NCBI GenBank assembly: GCA_015057755.1
Contig: SVDR01000053.1
Location: 1 to 15,056 of the forward strand
Direction: 5' to 3'
DNA: 15,056 nt
From: Lachnoclostridium sp.
GTDB lineage: Bacteria > Bacillota_A > Clostridia > Lachnospirales > Lachnospiraceae
The position numbers were made by a program, and so were the translations under genes. Of the stretch, positions 1 through 6,777 are shown piece by piece. Within the stretch, counting starts at the first letter, position 1; every line of letters starts with the position of its first letter. The notes below the pieces were generated by a model. That model saw only the letters and a program-made list of their open reading frames with translations. It was not told the DNA's origin and searched no databases.

Positions 1-19
1 TCTTGGTTTCTTCATGTAA
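1..19 (+). CDS. 3' end of an upstream gene (last five codons)
   Basis: The frame beginning at base 2 reads LGFFM and stops with TAA at 17-19, six bases before a strong ribosome site that serves the next small gene. Only five residues are visible, so no family can be named from them. From the nature of the next gene, a sodium-translocating decarboxylase beta subunit would be a reasonable guess, but this is inference from context. Confidence 0.35.
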
Positions 20-37
20 TCTAAGGAGGGAAAGATT

Positions 38-160
38 ATGAACGCAACAGTAATTCAGGCTTTAGAAATGATGTGGCAGGGTATGGCTGGTATCATGGTC
101 GTTATGGCGATCCTGGCTGGCGTGGTAGCTGCCCTTGCAAAACTTGGAAACAAGAAATAA
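38..160 (+). CDS. OadG-related small membrane subunit (40 aa)
   Basis: This 40-residue peptide begins MNATVIQALEMMWQGMAGI, has one hydrophobic segment at about residues 15-36 and ends in a basic tail (KLGNKK). That layout matches the very small OadG-related subunits that accompany sodium-pumping decarboxylases in Firmicutes, where the gamma-type subunit anchors and stabilises the membrane beta subunit. The assignment rests on size, topology and the N-terminal pattern. The start is well supported: AAGGAGGG lies at 23-30, seven bases before the ATG. It follows the upstream stop by 18 bases, so it is the last gene of an operon entering from the left, and a terminator follows at 186-221. A membrane peptide of unrelated function remains possible because so little sequence is available. 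Confidence 0.65.
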   Translation: MNATVIQALEMMWQGMAGIMVVMAILAGVVAALAKLGNKK

Positions 161-185
161 ATCGATATTATTTATAAGAAGAAAG

Positions 186-221
186 AGGTATCACTCCGAT
201 GTGGGGCGATACCTTTTTTTT
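186..221. terminator. Bidirectional intrinsic terminator between convergent genes
   Basis: AGGTATC (186-192) pairs with GATACCT (208-214), with further pairing inside the loop (CTCC against GGGG). Eight T's follow on the plus strand (214-221). On the minus strand the hairpin is followed by a T-rich stretch (TCTTTCTTCTTATAA), so it can also end the minus-strand gene, whose stop codon lies at 220-222 inside the T tract. Confidence 0.85.
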
Positions 222-579
222 AGCTTATGATGCCTCCGGCCATTCCGCTGCCGGCACAGATACCAAGGATGATCAGGATTTGGGAAAGTTCTGCGGTAAC
301 GGATTGTTCCTGCAGGGTGGACATCAGAAATAAAAATGCAAAATACAGAATTCCGGTCAGCAATCCCCAGAAAAAGCGTCGGGTCTTCATGGCTTTTCCG
401 GCCAGAAAGCCGCCGAGCAGGCAGGAAAGTATGTAAGTGCCGTAGATTCCTACGGTAATCTGGGATTCATCCAGACGGAATTTATACAATAGGAACGTCA
501 TGATCAGCAATAGGACTGCTGATAAAAAATAGGAAATAAACAGCGTGCAGATGATGCGCCATGGCTTTGAAGCTGACAT
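220..579 (-). CDS. TIGR04086 / DUF3792 family membrane protein
   Basis: A 119-residue protein with four predicted membrane segments (about residues 9-31, 42-62, 69-89 and 97-117) and a short basic loop KAMKTRR after the second. Length, topology and the neighbouring secDF-tgt-yajC genes fit the TIGR04086 (DUF3792) family, which in Bacillus sits beside the yajC homologue. Its function is unknown; the recurring neighbourhood suggests a link to the Sec machinery or envelope, which is inference. The start is supported by AAAGGAG on the minus strand about nine bases upstream. The gene is transcribed away from secDF, so it is divergent from the cluster it usually accompanies. I found no convincing minus-strand promoter upstream. 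Confidence 0.75.
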   Translation of the reverse strand: MSASKPWRIICTLFISYFLSAVLLLIMTFLLYKFRLDESQITVGIYGTYILSCLLGGFLAGKAMKTRRFFWGLLTGILYFAFLFLMSTLQEQSVTAELSQILIILGICAGSGMAGGIIS

Positions 580-648
580 ATGAAAGGCTCCTTTCTGTGT
601 TCCAAATATTTATTAGATGTTATTCGGCAAAGCAGGAAATTATCCCTA

Positions 649-677
649 TTGCATAATGATTGTGCGTGTGGTATAAT
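649..677 (+). promoter_or_regulatory. Sigma-A type promoter of secDF-tgt
   Basis: TTGCAT (649-654), a 17-base spacer, then a perfect TATAAT (672-677) preceded by TGG, an extended -10. Transcription should start near 684, leaving a leader of about 105 bases before secDF. Confidence 0.8.
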
Positions 678-699
678 TTTTATCGAATTTTCAAACGGT

Positions 700-725
700 C
701 CCCTATGGTTGCAAGACTGTAGGGG
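700..725 (+). promoter_or_regulatory. Leader hairpin in the secDF 5' UTR
   Basis: CCCCTA (700-705) is the exact inverse complement of TAGGGG (720-725), with a 14-base loop. No T tract follows, so it is not a terminator. Its right arm contains AGGGG, the only candidate ribosome site for the short ORF at 736, so folding could hide that site. The regulatory role is inferred. Confidence 0.4.
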
Positions 726-735
726 CTATTGTTGT

Positions 736-774
736 ATGGCAGATGTGATGTGTTCGTCTGCCGAAAAAAGTTGA
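736..774 (+). CDS. Possible 12-codon upstream leader ORF of secDF
   Basis: ATG at 736 opens a 12-residue frame, MADVMCSSAEKS, closed by TGA at 772-774. AGGGG at 721-725 lies ten bases upstream. The stop sits immediately before the AGAAGG ribosome site and 14 bases before the secDF start, a spacing compatible with translational coupling. Known Sec-monitoring leader peptides (SecM, VemP, MifM) are much longer and carry a signal or membrane segment, which this lacks. It may simply be chance. Confidence 0.22.
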   Translation: MADVMCSSAEKS

Positions 775-788
775 AAGAAGGAAACCAG

Positions 789-3020
789 ATGAATCAGAAG
801 AAGAACAACACAGGAAAAGGCATACTCTGCCTCCTCGCTCTTCTCATTGTCATTGCAGTCTGTGGTTTTTTTGCAACTGAAACACTTCAGAAGAGCAAAT
901 TAGTGACAGATGAAAATGGCGTGACAATGTTCCAGGAGGGCGGTATTAAGCTGGGTCTGGATCTTGCAGGTGGCGTCAGCATCACTTACAAGACAAAGAT
1001 TGATGAGCCGAGTGCAGAAGATATGTCTGATACGCAGTACAAGCTGATGCAGCGTGTACAGAACTATAGCTCAGAGGCGGAAGTTTACCAGGAGGGTACG
1101 AACCGAATCAACATTGATATCCCGGGTGTATCCGATGCGAACAAAGTCCTCGAAGAACTTGGCAAACCAGGCTCCCTGTTATTTTATGACATGAACCAGA
1201 ACGTAGTTCTCGAGGGAAGCCATGTAGCAGCTGCGGAGGCTGCAACTTATAAAGATCAGACCACAGGCGCGATGGAATATACGGTACGTCTTCAGTTTAC
1301 AGAAGAAGGTACGAAGAAGTTTGCAGAAGTGACGACAGCCAATGTTGGTAAGCAGATTGCGATTGTATACGATGGCGTGATGTATTCCAATCCGGTTGTA
1401 AATGAGCCGATCACAGGCGGACAGTGTACGATTTCCGGTATGGATTCTTATGAAGAGGCGTCCGTGCTTGCGTCTACGATCCGTATCGGTTCTCTGTCTC
1501 TTGAACTGGAAGAGCTTCGTTCCAACGTGGTTGGTGCGAAACTGGGTCAGGAAGCAATCTCCACAAGCTTAAAAGCAGCGGCGATCGGTATCGCGCTCGT
1601 TTGTGTATTCATGATTGCAGTATATCGTATTCCGGGTCTTGCAGCGACTCTGGCACTTGCAATCTATACAACACTGATCATTGTATTACTGGCAGCATTT
1701 GAGATCACATTAACACTTCCGGGTATTGCGGGTATTATCCTCTCTATCGGTATGGCGGTAGATGCGAATGTTATCATCTTCACACGTATTAAGGAAGAGA
1801 TCGGCGTTGGCAAGACAGTGAAGTCTGCGATCAAGACAGGTTTCCAGAAGGCCCTGTCTGCGATTGTTGACGGTAATATCACAACACTTATCGCTGCAGC
1901 GGTTCTGTTTATGAAGGGATCCGGTACTGTAAAAGGATTTGCGACAACCCTTGCACTCGGTATCGTGCTCTCCATGTTCACAGCACTTTTCGTTACAAAG
2001 TTTGCGCTGAATGCGCTTTATGAGATCGGCTTTACAGATGCGAAGTTCTACGGTATCAGAAAAGCGAAGAAAGCGATCAATTTCCTTGGCAAGAAACAGA
2101 TCTGGTTCGCAGTTTCCGGTGTTCTTCTTGCAGTCGGTGTTGCAGCGATGGTAATGAACAAAGGCGCCATCGGCGGTGCATTTAACTATGGCCTTGATTT
2201 CAAGGGCGGTACATCTACCAATGTTACATTTAATGAAGATATGTCCTTAGATCGTATCTCTGCAGAAGTAGTTCCGGTAGTTGAAGAAATTACAAACGAT
2301 GCAGGTACCCAGACTCAGAAAGTTGCGGGAACCACAGAGGTTATCATTAAGACAAGAACACTTGATGTAGAAGAGCGTCAGGCTCTCGATGCTGCTCTTG
2401 TAGAGCATTTTGGCGTGGATGAAAACAAGATCATCGCAGAGAGTATTTCAGGCGCGATCAGTGACGAGATGAAGACAGATGCGATCATCGCGACTGCGAT
2501 CGCAACGGTATGTATGCTCATCTACATTTGGGTACGATTCAAAAACATCCGTTTTGCGGCAAGTGCGGTACTGGCTCTTGTGCATGACGTTGGCATTGTG
2601 ATCGCATGCTATGCGATCGCGAAGTGGTCCATGGGCTCCACAGCGATTGCCTGCCTGCTGACCATCGTTGGTTACTCGATCAACGCGACCATCGTTATCT
2701 TTGACCGTATCCGTGAGCACATCCAGATGGAGCAGAAGGCTCATGGCATGCTGGTGACAGACCTGAAAGAGGTTATCAATTTAAGTATTACAGAAACATT
2801 TACAAGAAGTATCAATACTTCCCTGACAACTTTCGTAATGGTATTACTCCTGTATGTGATGGGTGTATCCTCCATCCGCGAATTTGCGCTTCCGTTAATG
2901 TCCGGTATCCTGTGCGGAACATATTCTTCCGTATTACTGACAGGCGCGATGTTCTACCTGATGAGTAAGGGACAGAAGTTCGAGGTGGCGAAGGAAGAAG
3001 AGGAAGAGTGGAGACCATAA
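789..3020 (+). CDS. secDF: Fused protein translocase subunit SecDF
   Basis: SecDF is a membrane RND-family accessory of SecYEG that uses ion-motive force to pull exported proteins outward. The 743-residue single-chain fusion matches Bacillus SecDF in length. The SecD half has a first membrane helix at about residues 9-27, the signature LGLDLAGG (55-62), a periplasmic domain, and TM4 with GMAVDANVIIF, whose D325 aligns with the proton-path Asp D340 of Thermus SecDF. The SecF half has GLDFKGG (468-474), GYSIN at 628-632 and FDRIRE around D639. R673 aligns with Thermus R671. The conserved second Asp (Thermus D637, E. coli SecF D213) is replaced by Ala (A633). The protein ends in an acidic KEEEEEW tail. 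I chose ATG 789 because AGAAGG lies about seven bases upstream and the protein then begins MNQKK before the first helix; a longer frame from TTG 729 has no ribosome site. tgt follows four bases after the stop. Confidence 0.95.
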   Translation: MNQKKNNTGKGILCLLALLIVIAVCGFFATETLQKSKLVTDENGVTMFQEGGIKLGLDLAGGVSITYKTKIDEPSAEDMSDTQYKLMQRVQNYSSEAEVYQEGTNRINIDIPGVSDANKVLEELGKPGSLLFYDMNQNVVLEGSHVAAAEAATYKDQTTGAMEYTVRLQFTEEGTKKFAEVTTANVGKQIAIVYDGVMYSNPVVNEPITGGQCTISGMDSYEEASVLASTIRIGSLSLELEELRSNVVGAKLGQEAISTSLKAAAIGIALVCVFMIAVYRIPGLAATLALAIYTTLIIVLLAAFEITLTLPGIAGIILSIGMAVDANVIIFTRIKEEIGVGKTVKSAIKTGFQKALSAIVDGNITTLIAAAVLFMKGSGTVKGFATTLALGIVLSMFTALFVTKFALNALYEIGFTDAKFYGIRKAKKAINFLGKKQIWFAVSGVLLAVGVAAMVMNKGAIGGAFNYGLDFKGGTSTNVTFNEDMSLDRISAEVVPVVEEITNDAGTQTQKVAGTTEVIIKTRTLDVEERQALDAALVEHFGVDENKIIAESISGAISDEMKTDAIIATAIATVCMLIYIWVRFKNIRFAASAVLALVHDVGIVIACYAIAKWSMGSTAIACLLTIVGYSINATIVIFDRIREHIQMEQKAHGMLVTDLKEVINLSITETFTRSINTSLTTFVMVLLLYVMGVSSIREFALPLMSGILCGTYSSVLLTGAMFYLMSKGQKFEVAKEEEEEWRP

Positions 3021-3024
3021 AGCC

Positions 3025-4188
3025 ATGACCATGAAAATGAAATATCAGATTCAGACAAAAGATGGACGTGCGAAAAGAGCAACCGTTGAGACAGTACATG
3101 GCACGATCCAGACTCCGGTATTTATGAATGTAGGTACTGTGGCTGCGATCAAAGGCGCCGTGTCCACAGACGATCTGAGACAGATCGGAACCCAGGTAGA
3201 ACTTTCCAATACCTACCACTTACACGTGCGTACCGGTGATAAATTGATCAAAGAGCTGGGCGGACTTCATAAGTTCATGAACTGGGATCGTCCGATCCTC
3301 ACAGACTCCGGCGGATTCCAGGTGTTCTCTCTGGCAGGCATGCGTAAGATCAAGGAGGAGGGTGTTTACTTTAACTCCCACATTGACGGTCGCAAGATCT
3401 TTATGGGACCGGAGGAGAGTATGCAGATTCAGTCCAATCTCGGTTCTACTATTGCGATGGCGTTTGACGAATGTGCACCGCATCCGTGTACCAGAGAGTA
3501 TATGGAGAACTCCGTAGCGAGAACCACTCGCTGGCTGGAGCGCTGCAAGGTGGAGATGGAACGTCTCAATTCCTTACCGGATACCGTAAACCCGAAACAG
3601 ATGCTGTTTGGTATCAACCAGGGCGGTACATTTGAGGATATCCGTATCGAGCATGCAAAGAAGATTTCTGAGATGGATCTGGATGGTTATGCTCTTGGCG
3701 GCCTCGCAGTTGGTGAGAGTCACGAAGAGATGTACCGTATCCTCGATGTGACGGTTCCGCATCTTCCGGAGAACAAACCGACTTACCTGATGGGTGTTGG
3801 TACTCCGGCAAATATTCTGGAAGCGGTTGACCGAGGCGTTGATTTCTTCGACTGTGTATATCCGACAAGAAACGGCCGTCATGGTCACGTATATACAAAC
3901 TTCGGTAAGCTGAACCTGTTTAACGAACGTTTTGCCAAGGATATGCGTCCGATTGAAGAAGGCTGTCAGTGTCCGGCTTGTCGTTCTTACAGCAGAGCTT
4001 ACATCCGTCATCTTCTCAAGGCAAAAGAGATGTTAGGTATGAGACTGTGCGTACTGCACAACCTCTATTTCTACAACACCATGATGACAGAGATCCGCGA
4101 GGCGATCGACAACCATTGCTACGCAGAGTACAAAGCAAAAAAACTCGCTGGAGTTGAAGGAAATTACAAAGACCGCTTTACGGAATAA
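3025..4188 (+). CDS. tgt: Queuine tRNA-guanine transglycosylase (Tgt)
   Basis: Bacterial Tgt swaps guanine-34 for preQ1 in tRNAs with GUN anticodons (Asp, Asn, His, Tyr), a step in queuosine synthesis. The 387-residue protein has the full family set: DSGGFQVFSL with the general-base Asp at D94, GGLAVGES in the substrate pocket, FDCVYPTRNGRHG with the nucleophile Asp at D276, and the zinc site C314-x-C316-x2-C319 with H345. It begins four bases after secDF, so the two are cotranscribed. GTGGAGA at 3008-3014 is 11 bases from ATG 3025, making that start better than ATG 3031 or 3037. Secretion genes next to tgt and yajC are a long-conserved arrangement in bacteria. queA is not in this window. Confidence 0.97.
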   Translation: MTMKMKYQIQTKDGRAKRATVETVHGTIQTPVFMNVGTVAAIKGAVSTDDLRQIGTQVELSNTYHLHVRTGDKLIKELGGLHKFMNWDRPILTDSGGFQVFSLAGMRKIKEEGVYFNSHIDGRKIFMGPEESMQIQSNLGSTIAMAFDECAPHPCTREYMENSVARTTRWLERCKVEMERLNSLPDTVNPKQMLFGINQGGTFEDIRIEHAKKISEMDLDGYALGGLAVGESHEEMYRILDVTVPHLPENKPTYLMGVGTPANILEAVDRGVDFFDCVYPTRNGRHGHVYTNFGKLNLFNERFAKDMRPIEEGCQCPACRSYSRAYIRHLLKAKEMLGMRLCVLHNLYFYNTMMTEIREAIDNHCYAEYKAKKLAGVEGNYKDRFTE

Positions 4189-4224
4189 ATTTTTTCTGAT
4201 AAAATGGACGTTAGTGAAATTTAG

Positions 4225-4262
4225 GGAATCCTTTTGACAGGATTCCGAAAGACATGATAAAG
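4225..4262 (+). promoter_or_regulatory. Candidate yajC promoter with inverted repeat around the -35
   Basis: A perfect 7-bp inverted repeat, GGAATCC (4225-4231) and GGATTCC (4240-4246), flanks TTTTGACA. The loop therefore contains a consensus -35, TTGACA (4234-4239). A weak -10 (GATAAA or ATAAAG at 4256-4262, preceded by TG) follows at 16-17 bases. No T tract follows the hairpin, so it is not a terminator. It could be an operator or only an mRNA hairpin between tgt and yajC. Confidence 0.4.
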
Positions 4263-4293
4263 TCACGATTTAAGAAAGAGAGGAGTAACGAAT

Positions 4294-4569
4294 ATGAATA
4301 GCCCGGCATTTTGGATTGGTTATGTGGTTCTTATTTTTGCGTTCATGTACTTCATCGCAATCAAACCGCAGCAGAAAGAGAAGAAAAAAATGCAGGAATT
4401 AATGGCAAGCATTGCAGTAGGTGATACTGTACTGACTTCCAGCGGTTTCTATGGTGTTATTATCGATATGACAGACGACACAGTAATCGTTGAGTTTGGT
4501 AACAACAAAAACTGCCGTATTCCGATGCAGAAACAGGCAATCGTTCAGGTTGAGAAGCCGAACGCTTAA
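4294..4569 (+). CDS. yajC: Preprotein translocase subunit YajC
   Basis: YajC is a small single-span protein that associates with SecDF at the SecYEG translocon. This 91-residue protein has one N-terminal helix (about residues 5-24), the typical IKPQQKEKKK basic stretch immediately after it, and a cytoplasmic beta-rich domain containing VGDTVLTSSGFYG and VIVEFG. Length and order of elements match the family. GAGGAG lies about eight bases before ATG 4294. It follows tgt by 105 bases that hold a possible internal promoter, and a long hairpin terminator closes the cluster at 4590-4640. Confidence 0.95.
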   Translation: MNSPAFWIGYVVLIFAFMYFIAIKPQQKEKKKMQELMASIAVGDTVLTSSGFYGVIIDMTDDTVIVEFGNNKNCRIPMQKQAIVQVEKPNA

Positions 4570-4589
4570 TTGACTGGAGATGAGAGATG

Positions 4590-4640
4590 AAAAGACCGGA
4601 AATGTTCTTTCTGTAAAGAGTAGAATGTTTCCGGTCTTTT
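4590..4640. terminator. Intrinsic terminator after yajC
   Basis: AAAAGACCGGAAA (4590-4602) pairs perfectly with TTTCCGGTCTTTT (4628-4640), 13 bp, with more pairing inside the 25-base loop. The A and T runs at the stem ends let it work on both strands. It separates yajC from the DUF401 gene. Confidence 0.85.
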
Positions 4641-4658
4641 GACAAAGGGGAGTATTGT

Positions 4659-5861
4659 ATGCAATTAGCTTGTTTGGGAATTGTATTTCTTGTTATTATT
4701 TTGCTTTTGGCAAAGCGCCGTCCGCTGTATCAGGCGATCTTTGGCGGTCTTGTTGCAACGGTGGTGTTGTTTCGGATTCCGCCGATGGAAATTTGGAATA
4801 ATACGTTGAAGGTATTTACGAACTGGTCTTCGGTTTCGGTATTGATCTCGCTGTATCTGATCACATTGCTGCAGAGACTTCTGGGAGCAAGAGATCAGAT
4901 CAAGCTGGCTCAAAAGGATCTGAATGGTTTGTTTCACAATCGTCGTGTCAATGCGGCTGTGGCTCCGGTGTTTATCGGACTGGTTCCGTGTGCGGCAGCC
5001 ATGATCTTATGTGGTGATATCGTCAAAGAAGCATCGGATGGCTACTTGGAGAAAAAGGAACAGGCATTTGTAACAAGCTGGTTCCGTCACCTTCCGGAAA
5101 GCATTCTTCCGACTTATTCCGGAGTTATCCTGATGACAACTTTGTCCGGAGTTCCGGTTTCTGAGTTTATGATCGGAATGATCATTCCGGGAATTGTTCT
5201 GGCTGCGATCGGATATTTTCCGTATCTGTGCAGACTTCCGATTGATCCGGGTACGCCAAAGAGCGAGAATCGCCTGAAAGATGCACTTAATCTGATCGCA
5301 CATCTTTGGACGATTTTACTGATTCTGGTTTTGATCCTCGGATTTGGCGTGCAGGTGGTTCCTGCAGTACTGGTAACACTCGTGATTTCCGTGTTTGTAT
5401 ACCGTTTCAAGGTTTCTGAATTGAAAGAATCTGCGGTAAGCGCGTTCGAAGTAAAGCTTTTGATGAATTCTTTCCTGGTTCTTGTGTTGAAAGAGTTTGT
5501 TGCTTATACGGGAATTCTGGAGACGTTACCGGAGTTGCTTTCTGTCCTTCCGATCCCGGCGTTCATGGTGTTTGCACTTTTGTTCTTCGCCGGAACAATG
5601 GTCAGCGGCAGCAGTGGAATCATTGCGCTTGGAACTCCGCTTGCATTTGCGGCGCTTGACGGCGGAATGCCTCTGATGGTGCTTCTGATGTGCATGGTCC
5701 ATGCGGCGAGTCAGATTTCTCCGATTCATGTGTGCCTGACGATCGCGTCCGAGTACTATGGAATCTCGCTGGGAGAGCTGATCCGTAAGACCGTTCCGGC
5801 AGCGCTGTTGTTTGCGGTATTGATGATCGGATATTATCTGGTGCTGTGTATGGTGGTGTAG
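4659..5861 (+). CDS. DUF401 family integral membrane protein
   Basis: A 400-residue, very hydrophobic protein with about ten predicted membrane segments, of the size of the DUF401 family (grouped with ion-transporter superfamily proteins; substrate unknown). The stretch FRHLPESILPTYSGVIL (about residues 142-158) fits the family's conserved core, and a second conserved-looking block (GTMVSGSSGIIALGTPL, then HAASQISPIHVCL) lies near the C-terminus as in two-fold repeated transporters. The start is well supported: AAAGGGGAG lies seven bases before the ATG. It stands alone between two strong terminators, so neighbours give no clue to substrate. No promoter was clear in the 18 bases after the preceding hairpin, so transcription may begin inside or upstream of that terminator. 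Confidence 0.75.
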   Translation: MQLACLGIVFLVIILLLAKRRPLYQAIFGGLVATVVLFRIPPMEIWNNTLKVFTNWSSVSVLISLYLITLLQRLLGARDQIKLAQKDLNGLFHNRRVNAAVAPVFIGLVPCAAAMILCGDIVKEASDGYLEKKEQAFVTSWFRHLPESILPTYSGVILMTTLSGVPVSEFMIGMIIPGIVLAAIGYFPYLCRLPIDPGTPKSENRLKDALNLIAHLWTILLILVLILGFGVQVVPAVLVTLVISVFVYRFKVSELKESAVSAFEVKLLMNSFLVLVLKEFVAYTGILETLPELLSVLPIPAFMVFALLFFAGTMVSGSSGIIALGTPLAFAALDGGMPLMVLLMCMVHAASQISPIHVCLTIASEYYGISLGELIRKTVPAALLFAVLMIGYYLVLCMVV

Positions 5862-5869
5862 ATATGAGG

Positions 5870-5911
5870 GCTGTTGCTAAAAAGTATTAATTTTTAGCAA
5901 CAGCTTATTTT
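5870..5911 (+). terminator. Intrinsic terminator after the DUF401 gene
   Basis: GCTGTTGCTAAAAA (5870-5883) pairs perfectly with TTTTTAGCAACAGC (5891-5904), a 14-bp stem with a 7-base loop, followed by a T-rich stretch. It begins nine bases after the stop. Confidence 0.9.
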
Positions 5912-5975
5912 ATAGTTTTTTTAGAATCGTGCTATTGAAAAAAGTTATTAATAGTAATAGAATAAATACACTTCT

Positions 5976-6030
5976 TGGAATTTCTTTATCATATCTAATT
6001 TTCTAAGGCGTATCGCCTAAAAGGATTCCA
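5976..6030. repeat. Nested inverted repeat in the AT-rich gap before Uma2
   Basis: An outer arm TGGAATTTCTTT (5976-5987) pairs with AAAAGGATTCCA (6019-6030), 11 of 12 positions counting G-U. A tight inner hairpin AGGCG-TAT-CGCCT sits at 6006-6018. It lies upstream of the Uma2 promoter, so it is not in that mRNA. No transposase or target duplication is visible; origin unknown. Confidence 0.35.
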
Positions 6031-6046
6031 TGAGTATTTGAGAACA

Positions 6047-6075
6047 TAGACAGACATTTGGACACCATGTATACT
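6047..6075 (+). promoter_or_regulatory. Promoter of the Uma2-family gene
   Basis: TAGACA (6047-6052), a 17-base spacer and TATACT (6070-6075), each one base from the sigma-A consensus. The predicted start near 6082 leaves a leader of about 33 bases. Confidence 0.65.
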
Positions 6076-6114
6076 AACTTTAGTAATATATGCGTGAAAG
6101 GGGAGTGAGAATCG

Positions 6115-6708
6115 ATGAAAATGGATGTACAGGCGTTTGTCGAAGAAAGCGAGGTAATGAAAATGAATGCGATGCTGGCAGAGAGAAGAGATTTTACGGT
6201 GGAAGATATTGAAAGTCTTCCGGAAGGTGTAAGAGCCGAGCTGATTGACGGGCAGATTTTTTATTTTGCTTTTCCCAAACTAGTACATCAAGAACTTTTG
6301 ATGAAATTATCGAACGTGCTGTATAATTATGTTGAGAAAAACAAAGGAAAATGCAGAACATTATTTGCTCCGTTTGGAGTATTATTGGTTGAAGACGGAA
6401 AAAATTACCTTGAACCAGATATTTTGGTAGTATGTGATGAAAACAAACTTCGCGAAGATGGTTGCTATGGTGCGCCGGATTTGATTATTGAAGTAACTTC
6501 TAAATCCACCAAGAAGCGAGATTACGGTATCAAGCTGCTTAAATATCGAACTGCGGGTGTAAAAGAATACTGGATTGTAGATCCGATGAGAGAAACCGTG
6601 ATGGTTCATTGGTTTGAGGATGAGGAACAAAATTGTTTATATGGAATGCGCGAGGAGATACCATTTCATTTGTTTCCTGATTTGAGCGTGAGATTAATAG
6701 AATCATAG
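6115..6708 (+). CDS. Uma2 family (DUF820) putative endonuclease
   Basis: A 197-residue protein of the Uma2/DUF820 family, which has a PD-(D/E)xK nuclease fold. Most members are uncharacterised, and many genomes carry several copies. Visible motifs are ELIDGQIFYF near residue 42, LEPDILVV with D102, and APDLIIEVTSKSTKKRD with E126, then YWIVDP; D102 and E126 are the expected catalytic acids, so the active site looks intact. AAGGGGAG lies about nine bases before ATG 6115, which supports this start; an internal ATG at residue 15 has no ribosome site. The gene has its own promoter and a terminator, with AT-rich DNA on its upstream side, so it is a free-standing unit that could have been acquired separately. 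Biological target unknown. Confidence 0.85.
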   Translation: MKMDVQAFVEESEVMKMNAMLAERRDFTVEDIESLPEGVRAELIDGQIFYFAFPKLVHQELLMKLSNVLYNYVEKNKGKCRTLFAPFGVLLVEDGKNYLEPDILVVCDENKLREDGCYGAPDLIIEVTSKSTKKRDYGIKLLKYRTAGVKEYWIVDPMRETVMVHWFEDEEQNCLYGMREEIPFHLFPDLSVRLIES

Positions 6709-6720
6709 ACATATTCAAGC

Positions 6721-6747
6721 AAATAGGAGCCGGTTAGGCTCCTATTT
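6721..6747. terminator. Bidirectional terminator between Uma2 and the NifX-like gene
   Basis: AAATAGGAGCC (6721-6731) pairs perfectly with GGCTCCTATTT (6737-6747) around a 5-base loop. It sits 12 bases after the Uma2 stop and 30 bases past the stop of the convergent minus-strand gene, with T's on either strand. Confidence 0.8.
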
Positions 6748-6777
6748 GTCTTCTGTAAATATAGTTTAGGCTGCTTC

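Noticed and set aside
580..774. 64-residue plus-strand frame beginning MKGSFLCSKY
   Set aside because: Its first half lies over the promoter and -10 of secDF and shows no family pattern or ribosome site; its five cysteines do not fit the SCIFF pattern. Only its last 12 codons, from ATG 736, are kept as a weak candidate.
729..788. Extension of SecDF to a TTG at 729
   Set aside because: It would add 20 polar, Cys-containing residues before the usual N-terminus and has no ribosome site at the right spacing, whereas ATG 789 does.
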